Of a stretch of 64,000 nucleotides of DNA, positions 43,489 to 53,365 are shown piece by piece. The notes beneath the pieces were generated by a model that was not told the DNA's origin, made no database searches, and worked only from the letters and a program-made list of their open reading frames with translations. This DNA comes from an uncultured Pirellulales bacterium (GTDB lineage: Bacteria > Planctomycetota > Planctomycetia > Pirellulales > Thermoguttaceae), in the NCBI GenBank assembly GCA_938015445.1, contig CALLPE010000038.1, forward strand, positions 1-64,000, read 5' to 3'. Position numbers and translations under genes: made by a program. The stretch's first letter is position 1; each line of letters starts with the position of its first letter.

Positions 43489-46143
43489 TCATTCGAAACG
43501 CAGTACGCCGAAGGCATCCCTGTCGCCGATCGAAGCGGTTTCCGGATTGGCCGTCCACAACGACTCCTCCTGCGGCGCGGAAGGACGCCCTTGAGCGACG
43601 CGCCCAAAGTTTACCTTCCACTGCGCACCGCCGGTCGGTGGCTCCACGCCCAGCGATGCAAACGGTATGACCATCAGTGCGCTGTAGCTCTTGCCGTCGG
43701 CAGCCGTAGCGCAATGGTAAGTCCACTGGGGGTTCCAGCTCGTGTCGTCCTGGTTGAAGCGCGGGTCGAGTGGGTCCTCGATGAACCCGTTGCGAGCGTC
43801 GTAGCGGGCCGTGTCGGCCATGCCACCAACGAAGCGGTAAAACCGTGCCGTGTCGCTGTCCGGCGCCAGCACCACCCCAACCGACTCGCTCTCCAGCAGC
43901 CGTCGATCGTCGCGGTCGACGGTGGCGGGCTTCTGCCAGTCCTCCGGCAGCGCGGCATCGAAACGCACGTACAGCGCGTGGTCGTCGTACGCCAGTTTGA
44001 CCTCGGTGGTCCATCTGGGTGCCGGCCCGCCGAGCGTGCGGGGACCGAGCTTCTCGGCGATGGCCCTCTGCCACTGCGCCGGCTCGAGCGACAGTGGCGC
44101 TGCTACCTTTCGGGCGATGATCGTCTTTGGCGCCAGCAGCGCCGCACGGCGCATCTCGGCCATGTTCCAGGTGAAGGGAGGCACAGGTTGCGATAAGTAG
44201 CTCCCCCCGTTGGCCAGCAAATGGGTGTTGTAATATCCTTCCCCGCCGATGTACATCCGCCAGTTGGGCGAAATAGGTTTTTGCAGATATACGCCTGGCC
44301 GGGCCTGCCGGCTTGTGTCGTACCATTGGAGGATCATCGCCTGGCGGGCTTCCATCTCGTCGAGCAGTTGTTCCAGACTGACTTTGTCGCGCCGCACCTG
44401 GTAAGCGTTGTACAGGTGGACGACACGGGCGGTGCTCTTCAGATAGTTGAATTCCCGCCGCGCCAACGCCAGACGCAATTTGTGTTTTTCGCTCAGCCCG
44501 GTGGTTCTCTCGGCCTGGGCTAGATGGCTTTCTAGCTTTTCGAGCGTTTCTGGCGGATAAAGGAACCCGATCAATCTCAGTTTCGTCTGCCAGGTCAAGT
44601 ATCGCACTACGCGGCCATCGGCGCGGCGGTAGTGCTGGAACGTCCCGTTGTCCACGCCGAACACCTCCGAGTAGGCTTCCAGGGTGTGATGCAGCTCGTC
44701 GAAGAAGCGGGTCATGGCCGGCGCCGCCGGTCCGTAGGCGGCCGCGATGTACTCGCTGGTGAGCTGTAGGGCATTGTTGTTTTTTGGGTCGTCGAACATC
44801 CGCGCGTAGACGTACACCGTAGGGCCTTCCAGCGCCCACATTATTGCCGGGGGCGAGTCCAGCCCTACGCCTTTGACGTTGTACTGCTGGTACAGACGGA
44901 CCACCTTCTCACTGAACAGTGGCGTGCGCACCGGCAAGTACCCGCATAGATGATAACCACCCCATGCGTGCAAGTACGTCATCAGCCCGGCGGACGACAC
45001 CCCGTTCCACTGCTTGAAGGCTTCTTCGGTGCTGCGGCACTTGACGCGCATGTTCGGCGGAAAATGTTTGATGTGGGCCGGCGGTTTTTCGGTGACGGTG
45101 TAGGCCGAAACCACCAGATATTTTCCTGGCCGGTCCTTCAACAGCCGTTCGGCCCACTGTTTATTGAGTTGCCAGAGTTTCTCGCCCCAGTCGTCGGTAT
45201 CGAAAAGCCGCTGGCAGTTCTCGCATGTGCAGGGCCGAAAGCCGTCGGGCTGCAACGACAGGTACTCCGGGTAGCCGGCGTCCAACGAGCGGAGCATGTC
45301 CTGGTAGATCAGCTCCTGCACCTGCGTGTTCGAGTAGCACAGGAACGGCTCTTTGACCATCACGCCTTCCAGCCAAGGGTGCTTGTGCTCGCGGATTCGC
45401 CGCCCATCGACCAGCGCGAAGTATTCCGGATGCGTTTGGGCGTACTTTTCGACCGGTACAGCCAGTTCGTGGGTGTGGCCAAAGTACTCGGTGTTTACAT
45501 TGTTGAGCAGATTCAATCCGATGGAATTGATGTCGGTCAGCGGCCGATCGCCCGAATTGTAACTGACCATTGGCTCGCGGCGGCGGTACAAATCGGCGGG
45601 CACGGCGATGCGTTTGGTGGGCAGGAACTCTATGCCCACCAATCCGCCCGGCGCTAAAAACCGCGTGCCGCAATACTCGCGCATGAAATCGGCCAGCCCT
45701 TTAATGGTACCCAGCGAGCAGGCGGGCCTGCCGTGCCGTTTTTGCCCCGGCGCTACCCAATCGCGACCGGCAATGATCAGGTCGCGGCCCGAGACTTTCC
45801 AGATGTAAGCCCACACCGGCAAGTCGTCGATGGTCACGCCGGCGGTGCTGGCCGCGGCGGTCCGGCCCAGATAGATTCCCGGCCGTTGCTTGTCGGCCTG
45901 CGACTCCTTAATCACCGGAACCTCAAAGCCGTTGGCCGCGAACATCTCGCGCAGCACTTCGGCCGCCTGGGCCAGCGACTCGTCGATTACGGCCTGCGGT
46001 GTGCCATCCGGCAGCACGATCTGATACGCGCATCGTTGACCTTCGGCGATGACCAGCTCTCCGCTTAGGGCAACATTCCAGCTCAGCGCAACACTACAAA
46101 TCAGCGCAATAGCAACAGCCAAAAGGAAGGCAGCAGTCTTCAT
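43489..46143 (-). CDS. Exported DUF4838 protein with C-terminal carbohydrate-binding-like domain
   Basis: An 884-residue exported protein. The signal peptide is MKTAAFLLAVAIALICSVA. Residues about 40-200 look like a glycosidase N-terminal domain (LAQAAEVLREMFAANGFEVPV, GIYLGRTAAA); the middle is the DUF4838 domain (FGHTHELAVPVEKYAQTHPEYFAL, YLSLQPDGFRPCTCENCQ, LMTYLHAWGGYH), and the last 200 residues resemble a CBM9-type sandwich (YDDHALYVRFDAALPEDW). DUF4838 proteins are predicted glycoside hydrolases of planctomycetes and Bacteroidetes; the substrate is unknown. AGGAG lies about eight bases before the ATG at 46143. The frame is open to 46650, but that part overlaps the next gene in another frame and is rejected. 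Confidence 0.82.
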   Translation of the reverse strand: MKTAAFLLAVAIALICSVALSWNVALSGELVIAEGQRCAYQIVLPDGTPQAVIDESLAQAAEVLREMFAANGFEVPVIKESQADKQRPGIYLGRTAAASTAGVTIDDLPVWAYIWKVSGRDLIIAGRDWVAPGQKRHGRPACSLGTIKGLADFMREYCGTRFLAPGGLVGIEFLPTKRIAVPADLYRRREPMVSYNSGDRPLTDINSIGLNLLNNVNTEYFGHTHELAVPVEKYAQTHPEYFALVDGRRIREHKHPWLEGVMVKEPFLCYSNTQVQELIYQDMLRSLDAGYPEYLSLQPDGFRPCTCENCQRLFDTDDWGEKLWQLNKQWAERLLKDRPGKYLVVSAYTVTEKPPAHIKHFPPNMRVKCRSTEEAFKQWNGVSSAGLMTYLHAWGGYHLCGYLPVRTPLFSEKVVRLYQQYNVKGVGLDSPPAIMWALEGPTVYVYARMFDDPKNNNALQLTSEYIAAAYGPAAPAMTRFFDELHHTLEAYSEVFGVDNGTFQHYRRADGRVVRYLTWQTKLRLIGFLYPPETLEKLESHLAQAERTTGLSEKHKLRLALARREFNYLKSTARVVHLYNAYQVRRDKVSLEQLLDEMEARQAMILQWYDTSRQARPGVYLQKPISPNWRMYIGGEGYYNTHLLANGGSYLSQPVPPFTWNMAEMRRAALLAPKTIIARKVAAPLSLEPAQWQRAIAEKLGPRTLGGPAPRWTTEVKLAYDDHALYVRFDAALPEDWQKPATVDRDDRRLLESESVGVVLAPDSDTARFYRFVGGMADTARYDARNGFIEDPLDPRFNQDDTSWNPQWTYHCATAADGKSYSALMVIPFASLGVEPPTGGAQWKVNFGRVAQGRPSAPQEESLWTANPETASIGDRDAFGVLRFE

Positions 46144-46256
46144 GGCAATCACTCCTGTGTTGGCAGCCTGCGTACATGGGTAGAAGCGTGCAGCCCAACC
46201 AGAAAGTACCGTTGAAAGCAAGCAGTCACGAGGCCGAAGTTGCGGGACAGGATCGT

Positions 46257-48458
46257 CTATTTCAGGTCTTCCTGGCCGTCGATAGGCTGGAGCACGTCGT
46301 CGGTGTAAAGGGCCAGATGGCGGTAATAGACTTCCAGACAGCACAAAGCCAGGGCAGTCATGTACAACCGGCCGCCGCGGTCTGCGAAACCACCTTCGAG
46401 GCTTCGACCGCGCGGAGCCCAGCTGCCGGCGGCGTGTCCGTACTTTTCTTGCGTCTCCAGCAGAAGCTGGTGCATCTTGTTGTTCCATCGCTGCCACGGC
46501 TGGCCGCCGTAATGGTGCATGACCTGCGTGGCGTAATACCAGTAGTAGATATTGGGCTTGGAAGGGTCGGGCGGATGGTGTCCTAGCAGATACTCCACGC
46601 CTCCCTTTAAACCCGGATGCTCCCGTGGCCAGCCCAAAAACTGCCGACACAAAAGCGCCTCGGCTGTCATGGCCGGGGTAGGCCCGCCGCCAGGCATATA
46701 CGAGTAGCGCGAGCCGGTACGATCCGTCTGCGCACTGTTAAGAAAAACGCTGGCCAGCTCCATACTCCGCGCTGGCACGTACAAATTGGCCGCCTGAGCG
46801 GTCTTCAAGGCCATGATTTGCCAACCGACCACGCTGGTATCGCCGGGCTGGCCGGGCTGATAGCGCCATCCCCCCGCACTGTGCTGCGCCCGGATGATGA
46901 AGTTGACCGCCTGTTGCGCGGCGACGCGCAGTTCCGGATGACCCGTCATGTAATACGCCTCGCACAGCACGATGGCCGCCTGACCGTGGGCGTACATCTG
47001 ACCGTCGCCGCTGCCGCGCAGGTCGCCGTCTTCGCCCTGTTGGGCCAACAGCCATTCCAGCGCCTTGCGCACCTCGGTAGTATATTGGCCCTCTTTGTGC
47101 GTTTGACCTGCGCCCAAAAATGGCAATAGCGCCAATGCTGTGGCGGCAACGTCGCTGTCGCTGCTTCCCGGCCCTGTGCATGTATGATCGCAATCAGCCG
47201 TGCGGTTGAACCGGAAAGACCAGCTTCCGTCGGGACGTTGATGTCGGGCCAGAAACAGCAGGCCTCGGGCGACGGCGGCCTCGGTCTCGGTGGTTCCACC
47301 CCAACGGCGGATATGGGCCGCGCGCACCTTCGGATCGCGTCCGGCCAGCAGCGTGCCCGGCGGGAGGTCGGTAGGAATCGTCAATGGGCGAGTGGCATGT
47401 TGCGGCAGCGGCCGCCACAGCATATCGTCCGGCATTGGTTCTTCGACGAACTCCATTCGCAACCGCTCATCTTCTGCATCCTGCCATTGCAGCGGTTGGC
47501 CGATCTCCAGTCCCCCGGCTGGCTCGAACTCCCACGCATGCGGGTCGCTGCGGAGCGGGTCGGCCTGCTGGCCTTCCAACTCCAAGTCATCTACTGCGGT
47601 GGCCAATATGAGCCCAATGGGGCCGTCATCCGGCGGAAGGCTCAACAGCCCCAGCAAGAACATCGCCACCGCATGCACCAAAAAGCTGACGATCCAAGCC
47701 GGCAAGTCCTGCGACCACTCGCGGAGGATGACCAGCAGCTCGCCTTCCTGGGCCACTTCGCGCACCCGTGCCCGCGGCCCACGATATACTTCGGCGGCTG
47801 GAACGCGGCGCACCGGTACCGGAGTGGCAATTGTGGGACCGGTCTTTGTGCCGATTTGTTCCCCTGGTGCTGTCGCTGGCATCGCAGAGGCGGCCGCACC
47901 AGCCGTGCCAGCGCTGGTGATTGCATTCGGCAAAGCAGAAGCAGCAGGTTGAGTCGCAGCAGCACCCTGTGCGTCTGGTCTAACCCCGCTACTGGCATGC
48001 CGTGGTTTTGGCGTCGCACCGGGAACGCCAGGGACTTGCGCACTGGGAACACCGGCGGCCTGCACACCAGGGGCAGCGCCAGCTTGCTTTTTCGGTGGCG
48101 TCGCACCAGTGATGCCGCCGGACTTGCTTTGCCGCGCGGCCGGCGATTCCACACCGCGGGCAGCCAACAGTCGAGCCGCCTGTCGCTCTTGCGCGGCCGT
48201 AAGTTCTATGCTTGTGCCGCAGCGGAAGCAATCCGCCATGCACAACCAAAGGCGGATCGACATCGGCGCGCCGCACTCGGGACATGCACAAGCCAGTACG
48301 TCGCCATCGAGCCAAATTGCCGGCGGACCGCTTTGCCGGGCCTCGGACGCACAGCGCTGCTCGGCCGGGGCCTGCGGGGGCACCAATTCGATGCTGGAGT
48401 CGCTTCTGGCAGACACTTCGTCTGTTCCGAATCGGTCAGAACCGATCACCAAACGCAA
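46257..48458 (-). CDS. Zinc-ribbon / transmembrane / alpha-alpha-toroid (squalene-cyclase-like fold) protein
   Basis: A 733-residue protein found in this form mainly in planctomycetes. The N-terminal zinc ribbon has CACPECGAP and CMADCFRCG. A 150-residue Ala/Pro-rich linker leads to one transmembrane helix (AWIVSFLVHAVAMFLLGLLSL). The C-terminal 400 residues form an alpha/alpha-toroid like prenyltransferase or squalene-hopene cyclase (GLLFLARHQRPDGSWSF, QHSAGGWRYQPGQPGDTSVVGWQ, NIYYWYYATQVMHHYGG). The cyclase DxDD acid motif is not evident (GDTSVVGW occupies a similar place), so it may not be a terpene cyclase but a scaffold or peptide/glycan binder. The first start codon is TTG at 48458; nearby alternatives are possible. 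Confidence 0.75.
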   Translation of the reverse strand: MRLVIGSDRFGTDEVSARSDSSIELVPPQAPAEQRCASEARQSGPPAIWLDGDVLACACPECGAPMSIRLWLCMADCFRCGTSIELTAAQERQAARLLAARGVESPAARQSKSGGITGATPPKKQAGAAPGVQAAGVPSAQVPGVPGATPKPRHASSGVRPDAQGAAATQPAASALPNAITSAGTAGAAASAMPATAPGEQIGTKTGPTIATPVPVRRVPAAEVYRGPRARVREVAQEGELLVILREWSQDLPAWIVSFLVHAVAMFLLGLLSLPPDDGPIGLILATAVDDLELEGQQADPLRSDPHAWEFEPAGGLEIGQPLQWQDAEDERLRMEFVEEPMPDDMLWRPLPQHATRPLTIPTDLPPGTLLAGRDPKVRAAHIRRWGGTTETEAAVARGLLFLARHQRPDGSWSFRFNRTADCDHTCTGPGSSDSDVAATALALLPFLGAGQTHKEGQYTTEVRKALEWLLAQQGEDGDLRGSGDGQMYAHGQAAIVLCEAYYMTGHPELRVAAQQAVNFIIRAQHSAGGWRYQPGQPGDTSVVGWQIMALKTAQAANLYVPARSMELASVFLNSAQTDRTGSRYSYMPGGGPTPAMTAEALLCRQFLGWPREHPGLKGGVEYLLGHHPPDPSKPNIYYWYYATQVMHHYGGQPWQRWNNKMHQLLLETQEKYGHAAGSWAPRGRSLEGGFADRGGRLYMTALALCCLEVYYRHLALYTDDVLQPIDGQEDLK

Positions 48459-48967
48459 TCGACCGAGCGCAACAAAAACTCAGATAGCGCACCACCCCGC
48501 CTAACACTTCGATTCTATCGCACCGCCGGAAGGCAAACAACTCGCGCACTCTGGAGTTTACCCAGTTTGGCGCTGGACGATATTGCCCCCCAGCTACAGA
48601 CTTAGGACGATTCCTCACGCCGACGAACTGCTGGCCAACGAACTGCTACCCGACGAATTGCCGTTCTTAACCAGTTTACCAGTTGTTATCAATCACGCGC
48701 GTGGCCGCGCGAGACCTATAACCCGCTGAACCCTGTGACTTGCTGTAGATTTTCCTTTGCGCAACACTGGGTGCACTCCAGTTTGCGGTGAGGCGTTTTG
48801 CCGGCACCACTTTTTTTGGGGTACCTTTTTTGGTTAATCGCTGGCGCGTGGTGGTACCAGGCGTTTTGCCGACACTATTTTTCCGCTACTATTGATGACC
48901 AGGGCCAAGTATTGGCGAATTAGGCGAATTAAGCGTTAGGTTTCACGGCAAATACAAGGTATATCAG
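48459..48967. other. Intergenic region with two repeat types
   Basis: A 509-base gap with no recognisable gene. A 15-bp array occupies 48621-48665 (see its entry). A separate imperfect pair, AGGCGTTTTGCCG(G/A)CAC, occurs at 48791 and 48859, 68 bases apart, and each copy is followed by a T-rich run. Confidence 0.5.
48621..48665. repeat. Tandem repeat, 15-bp unit, 3 copies
   Basis: CGACGAACTGCTGGC, CAACGAACTGCTACC and CGACGAATTGCCGTT are adjacent at exact 15-base spacing. Confidence 0.85.
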
Positions 48968-49402
48968 ATGCCACTAGAGTTTAACCGTGCCGGCTTGCGG
49001 TTCGACTATCCGGAAAGCTGGCAGATTGACGACAGCGACATACTTGCCGGGCGCAAGTCGGTGACCGTCTACAGCCCCAGCGGGGCATTCTGGTCGGTGG
49101 CCATTCATCCCCGAGGTACCGACCCCGAGATGCTCATCAAAGGGATAGTCGAAATGATCCGGGCGGAGTACCAACTAGTCGAGTTCGAGCCTGCCAACGA
49201 ACTGGTCGAGGGCAATCAGTTGCTGGGCTACGACATGGCCTTCTTTTACCTCGATTTTCTGAACGCTGCCCAGATTCGGGCGATCGAAACGCCTTGGGCC
49301 ACTTTTACTTTCTTTTGCCAAGGGGAGGACCGCGATTTCGAAAGTGCATTGCCGGTCTTCAAGGCTATGACGGTCAGTCTTCTGCGGCGTTTGAAAAACT
49401 AG
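48968..49402 (+). CDS. Small conserved-looking protein, DcrB/PsbP-like fold possible
   Basis: A 144-residue cytoplasmic protein without signal or membrane segments. The pattern 'GLRFDYPESWQIDDSD ... SVTVYSPSGAFWSVAIHP' and a C-terminal 'FESALPVFKAMTVSLL' resembles the DcrB/PsbP-like fold, in which a beta-sheet protein starts with a FxYPxxW motif. The biological role is unknown. The ATG at 48968 is preceded by an AAGGT about ten bases upstream. It stands alone, flanked by long gaps. Confidence 0.65.
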   Translation: MPLEFNRAGLRFDYPESWQIDDSDILAGRKSVTVYSPSGAFWSVAIHPRGTDPEMLIKGIVEMIRAEYQLVEFEPANELVEGNQLLGYDMAFFYLDFLNAAQIRAIETPWATFTFFCQGEDRDFESALPVFKAMTVSLLRRLKN

Positions 49403-50029
49403 CCTGCCCGATGTTCCCTCGGTTGGCTCGACCCTGGCGCGCTCGTGGTGCCTGCGATTGAGCCAATCGGCAATGGAACGCCGAGCCGGCGGCCGCACCT
49501 GGTGCGTCGCGCTTACCGGCTCTTCGGCTTCTGGGCAGCCAAACAAAGGCTGTGGCGTTTTGCGTAACCGCTTGCAATATAAGAGTTTGCGTGAAGGCCT
49601 TGTCCAAGGGCAGACACCCGCACGCGGTGTGGGTAAAATGGAATGTTGTCGGCTTCTGTAGGCTATCACAGCCGATGTGCCCCTTGCAGGCAGCAATTGG
49701 CGCCAGTCGCCCATGGCCGAATGGCTTGTGGGCCGTCGGCGTGAGGCGACTTATGTACCGGCGAGCAAGTGTCCTTGCGAGCGGACGCTACGAGTGCGAC
49801 GGCACCGGGAGGGGCGAATAAAGCTAAAGCTCTCTTCGGTGTTAACGGCTACCCGACGCTTTGAAGCCCGACCGCAATATCGAATTGCTTGGTCCTTGCG
49901 GCGGCGGAGTGATGTTGCCAAAGCGGGCGTCAATCAGCCGGATGCCGTTTGCACAATGTAGATGCTCGCAGGCGTTTACCAGCGTATTCGGATAGAACCA
50001 TCGACCGGCCCGCTCGGGCCGTTTGCTTA
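49403..50029. other. Intergenic region upstream of rpe
   Basis: A 627-base gap. I see no gene, no clear promoter and no obvious tandem array. The open frames that cross it have no family resemblance. Confidence 0.45.
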
Positions 50030-50749
50030 ATGTCTACTGTGGAATTGCTTCACCGATTGCAGGCCGATGCGCCGATGGTGAACCCATCGCTACTAGCCTG
50101 CGACTTCACGAGGCTAGGTGAAGAAATTCGCCGGCTAGAAGCGGGTGGGGCGCGTATCCTGCACCTGGACGTGATGGACGGCCATTTTGTGCCGAACATC
50201 AGTTTCGGGATTCCTATCGTCGAAGCGGTACGGCGCGCCACGACTTTACCGCTGGATGTGCATTTGATGATTTCCGAGCCGGCCAAGTACATCCGGCAGT
50301 TCCGCCAAGCAGGCGCGGACCTGCTTACGATACAAATCGAAGCGGTACCGCAACCGGCCGCTTTGCTTGAGGAGATTCGAGCTGTGGGGGCACTGGCGGG
50401 ACTGACGCTCAATCCGCCCACACCCCTTGAAACCGTTGAACCGTTTCTACAATACTGCGATCTTGTTTTGGTGATGAGCGTGATGCCGGGCTTCGGCGGC
50501 CAAGAGTTCCAGCCGGTGGCTCTGGATAAGCTGCGAAGGTTGCGCAAACTTACAGATTCGCAGATGCTGCTTTCGGTCGATGGCGGCGTCAACCGAAAAA
50601 CTTTGGGTCTGTGCGCGCAGGCAGGGGCCAATGTATTTGTAACGGGAACCGCGCTGTTCTCTGAGAGAGACTACGGTCGGTTCATCGCCGAAATGACCGA
50701 ATTGGCCCGGCAATCTCGAACTGTGCAGGAAAAGACATGCTCCAGATAG
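50030..50749 (+). CDS. rpe: Ribulose-phosphate 3-epimerase
   Basis: It interconverts ribulose 5-phosphate and xylulose 5-phosphate in the pentose phosphate pathway. The 239-residue TIM-barrel protein has HLDVMDGHFVPNISFG (metal ligands His and Asp), DVHLMIS, VMSVMPGFGGQEF for phosphate binding and LLSVDGGVN with the second catalytic Asp. The start ATG at 50030 gives a short N-terminal extension typical of planctomycete versions; an ATG at 50075 (MVNPSLLACD) would fit other bacteria. The gene overlaps the next by 13 bases. Confidence 0.94.
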   Translation: MSTVELLHRLQADAPMVNPSLLACDFTRLGEEIRRLEAGGARILHLDVMDGHFVPNISFGIPIVEAVRRATTLPLDVHLMISEPAKYIRQFRQAGADLLTIQIEAVPQPAALLEEIRAVGALAGLTLNPPTPLETVEPFLQYCDLVLVMSVMPGFGGQEFQPVALDKLRRLRKLTDSQMLLSVDGGVNRKTLGLCAQAGANVFVTGTALFSERDYGRFIAEMTELARQSRTVQEKTCSR

Positions 50750-51321
50750 TATTGATTCGTCCTGGATGTACGGATTACGATCGGCAGAAGCGCATCCAGG
50801 GTAACCTTAGCATCCCACTGAACGACGAAGGACGCGCCTACGCCTTGCAACTGGCCGACCAGTTGCGGGGCATTCCGTTAGAAATGGTGTACTGTCCGGA
50901 AGGCGAGCCTGCCGAAGAAACTGCCCGGTTGATAGCCGATAAACTGGGCGTTAAACTGCGAGTGCTGGACAATTTGGAGAATATAAATTTGGGACTGTGG
51001 CAGGGAATGTTGATTAACGATGTCCGGCATAAGCAGCCGAAAGTGTACCGGCAGTGGCAAGAGCAGCCCGAAAGCGTCTGCCCACCGCAGGGCGAAATGC
51101 TTTCAGAAGCCGACGACCGCTTGCGCACTGCGGTGTTAAAGCTCCTGAAGCGACACAAAGAGGGTGTAATTGGCATCGTTCTGCCCGAACCGCTGCTTGC
51201 GCTGTTGCGACGTTTTTTGACGCACGCTGAGTTGGGCGACTTGTGGCGACCCGGACAGGGCCGACCTTGCTGGGAAGTGTTCGAGGTCGACCCGGAATCG
51301 ATTCTGGCCGCCAGCGTGTAG
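50737..51321 (+). CDS. Histidine-phosphatase-fold protein without catalytic histidines
   Basis: A 194-residue protein of the phosphoglycerate mutase/histidine phosphatase superfamily by fold pattern: LIRPGCTDYDRQKRIQG at residues 6-22, LNDEGRAYALQLADQL, and LENINLGLWQG. The catalytic LxRHG motif reads IRPG, with Pro9 in the place of the phosphorylated His. The second His motif (usually SHGG) reads LPEP at 149-152, and the R-A-x-x-TA region has Glu for Arg. It is therefore unlikely to be a phosphatase and may be a binding or regulatory protein. The ATG overlaps the rpe end by 13 bases, so expression is probably coupled to rpe. Confidence 0.78.
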   Translation: MLQIVLIRPGCTDYDRQKRIQGNLSIPLNDEGRAYALQLADQLRGIPLEMVYCPEGEPAEETARLIADKLGVKLRVLDNLENINLGLWQGMLINDVRHKQPKVYRQWQEQPESVCPPQGEMLSEADDRLRTAVLKLLKRHKEGVIGIVLPEPLLALLRRFLTHAELGDLWRPGQGRPCWEVFEVDPESILAASV

Positions 51322-51420
51322 TTGTTTTCGGGCCTTGCAGCGTGCAGCAAGAAGCCGGTATTGGGTGTGGCGTTTCGCAGTTCGGTTTTGGCGCGCATTG
51401 CCAATCGGGTGGTTGCAAGC

Positions 51421-52272
51421 ATGAGTCAAGGAAGTTCCGATCCTAACGGCTGGAAAAGCATAATCAAGCGGCCCAAGCGCGGCGTGCCTGAAGGACTGTG
51501 GCTCCGCTGTCCGGGATGCCAGCAAACCATATTCCGCAAGGAAGTGGAAAAGCGCCTGGGCGTCTGCCCGGAGTGCGACTACCACTGGTACGTGCCGGCC
51601 CGACAGCGCATCGCGCAGGTCCTCGATGAGGGAACCTTCGAGGAATGGGACGCCGACTTGGAGCCATGCGATCCGCTGGACTTCGCCGACCGGATTCCCT
51701 ACAAGGAGCGACTCCGCGAAGAGCAAGCGCGCACCGGACTGCGGGATGCTGCGGTGACCGGGACGGGTATGATCCGAGGCCGGCGGGTGGCCTTCGGAGT
51801 GACCGATTCGGCGTTCATCATGGGCAGCATGGGGTCGGTGGTGGGCGAGAAGATCACGCGGCTGGTGGAACGGGCAACCCAGCAACAACTGCCGCTGATT
51901 ATCATCTCCGGTTCCGGTGGCGGCGCTAGAATGCACGAAGGCATACTGTCGTTGATGCAAATGGCTAAAGTCTCCGCCGCCCTGGCCCGCTTCGACCGCG
52001 CCGGCGGTCTGTTCATATCGGTCTTGACCAATCCGACCATGGGCGGCGTGGCGGCCAGTTTCGCATCATTGGGCGATCTGATATTCGCCGAACCCAAGGC
52101 CTTGATCGGTTTCGCCGGGCCGCGGACAATCAAGGCTACTATCCGTTTGGAACTGCCAAAAGGATTCCAGACTAGCGAGTTCTTGTTGGAGCATGGGTAC
52201 ATCGACCGCATCGTCCGGCGGCCCGACCTAAAGACCGAGATCGCGCGCACCATTGATTACTGTGGGAAATAG
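51421..52272 (+). CDS. accD: Acetyl-CoA carboxylase carboxyltransferase beta subunit
   Basis: It forms, with AccA, the carboxyltransferase that makes malonyl-CoA for fatty acid synthesis. The 283-residue protein has the N-terminal zinc ribbon (C30, C33, C49, C52) and the crotonase-like domain with [51 protein letters not shown] and IGFAGPRTI. The usual ASGGARMQE is altered to [10 protein letters not shown]. The ATG at 51421 gives the family's normal length; the frame extends upstream to 51322. accA is not in the window. Confidence 0.94.
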   Translation: MSQGSSDPNGWKSIIKRPKRGVPEGLWLRCPGCQQTIFRKEVEKRLGVCPECDYHWYVPARQRIAQVLDEGTFEEWDADLEPCDPLDFADRIPYKERLREEQARTGLRDAAVTGTGMIRGRRVAFGVTDSAFIMGSMGSVVGEKITRLVERATQQQLPLIIISGSGGGARMHEGILSLMQMAKVSAALARFDRAGGLFISVLTNPTMGGVAASFASLGDLIFAEPKALIGFAGPRTIKATIRLELPKGFQTSEFLLEHGYIDRIVRRPDLKTEIARTIDYCGK

Positions 52273-52492
52273 CCAAGCCTGCTGGTAGGGCAGCAACACG
52301 TTACGCGCAACCGACTGCCGGGGGGCACAAGGTGCGCCAGTTGCGCGACTGGGTGGGCGGGAATTGTGCGGGCTGCTCGGGCACGACCGCTTGCCACGGG
52401 CACTGAAATCGCTATGGCAATGGCTTAAGGGGCCATGATTCCAGGACTCATCGCCGGAACAGTCTTGGCACACATCACCTGCTTTGCACCGT

Positions 52493-53365
52493 ATGGCACT
52501 GCTAAGAAGACTTACAGCTTTCCTGCCCGGTTCGCGGCTTGACGTCTCGAAACGGTTCGCTTTGTTGCGCGAGGCCATTTCGGGCACGATGTCCAACTTC
52601 TACATGGCCCGCGACCTCCGGACAGGCAAGATTGTCGGCCTGAAGATCATCGACAAGCAGAAAAGCGAGGCCTTCGAGGCCCGTTACAGAGGACTGGGCA
52701 AGCCCTCCGAGGGCGAAATCTCTATACAACTTAAGCATCCCAACATCGTCGAGACCTACGAGTACGGCCTGACAACCGACGGCTCGCCGTACCTGGTGCA
52801 GGAGTTTTTGGAAGGTCCGGGCCTGAACTCGCTGATCGTGGCGCGCAGTTCACAGTTGGATGGCCACCGGTTGGAGTTCCTGCGCCAAGCTGCTGAAGCC
52901 ATCGCCTATCTGCACGCGGCTGGCTTCGTGCATCGTGACATCTGCCCGCGAAACCTGCTGCTGACCGGCGACGGCCAGTCCGTCAAGCTGATCGATTTCG
53001 GCCTGACCGTTCCTGCAAAAGGGCCTTTCCTTCAGCCCGGCAATCGCGTGGGCAACCCAAACTACATGGCGCCAGAAGTGGTTCGCCGACGACCGATCGA
53101 CCAGCGGATCGACGTGTTTTCGTTCGGCGTGACGGCTTACGAACTGTGCACGTTCGAATTGCCGTGGCCTGTTGGTACAACGGGGTTGGCCGCCCTAAGC
53201 CACGACAAACCGCCTACCGACATCCGTACCCGCCGACCGCAAATAAACCCGCGTTTGGCACAGGCGATCCACGCCTGCATCGAGCCGGACCCGCAAAAGC
53301 GATGTCCCTCGATGGAGAGCTTCTTACAAATGATCCGCGGAATCAAACACGAAGACCAGCAGTAA
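52493..53365 (+). CDS. Ser/Thr protein kinase (Hanks type)
   Basis: A 290-residue soluble kinase without a membrane segment. Lys51 (GLKIID) is the ATP-anchoring residue, HRDICPRN at 147-154 is the catalytic loop with Asp149, and DFG begins at Asp168. Then GNPNYMAPEVV (activation segment), IDVFSFGVTAYEL and DPQKRCPSMESFLQMI follow. The glycine-rich loop is degenerate (one Gly in AISGTMSNFY), but the catalytic residues are complete, so it is probably active. Its substrate is unknown; FHA proteins such as that at 28.3 kb could read its product. The ATG at 52493 is chosen over a TTG at 52484. Confidence 0.88.
   Translation: MALLRRLTAFLPGSRLDVSKRFALLREAISGTMSNFYMARDLRTGKIVGLKIIDKQKSEAFEARYRGLGKPSEGEISIQLKHPNIVETYEYGLTTDGSPYLVQEFLEGPGLNSLIVARSSQLDGHRLEFLRQAAEAIAYLHAAGFVHRDICPRNLLLTGDGQSVKLIDFGLTVPAKGPFLQPGNRVGNPNYMAPEVVRRRPIDQRIDVFSFGVTAYELCTFELPWPVGTTGLAALSHDKPPTDIRTRRPQINPRLAQAIHACIEPDPQKRCPSMESFLQMIRGIKHEDQQ

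Noticed and set aside
46144-46650. N-terminal extension of the DUF4838 gene
   Set aside because: The extension is Arg/Pro-rich, precedes a good signal peptide and ribosome binding site, and overlaps the toroid-protein gene in another frame.
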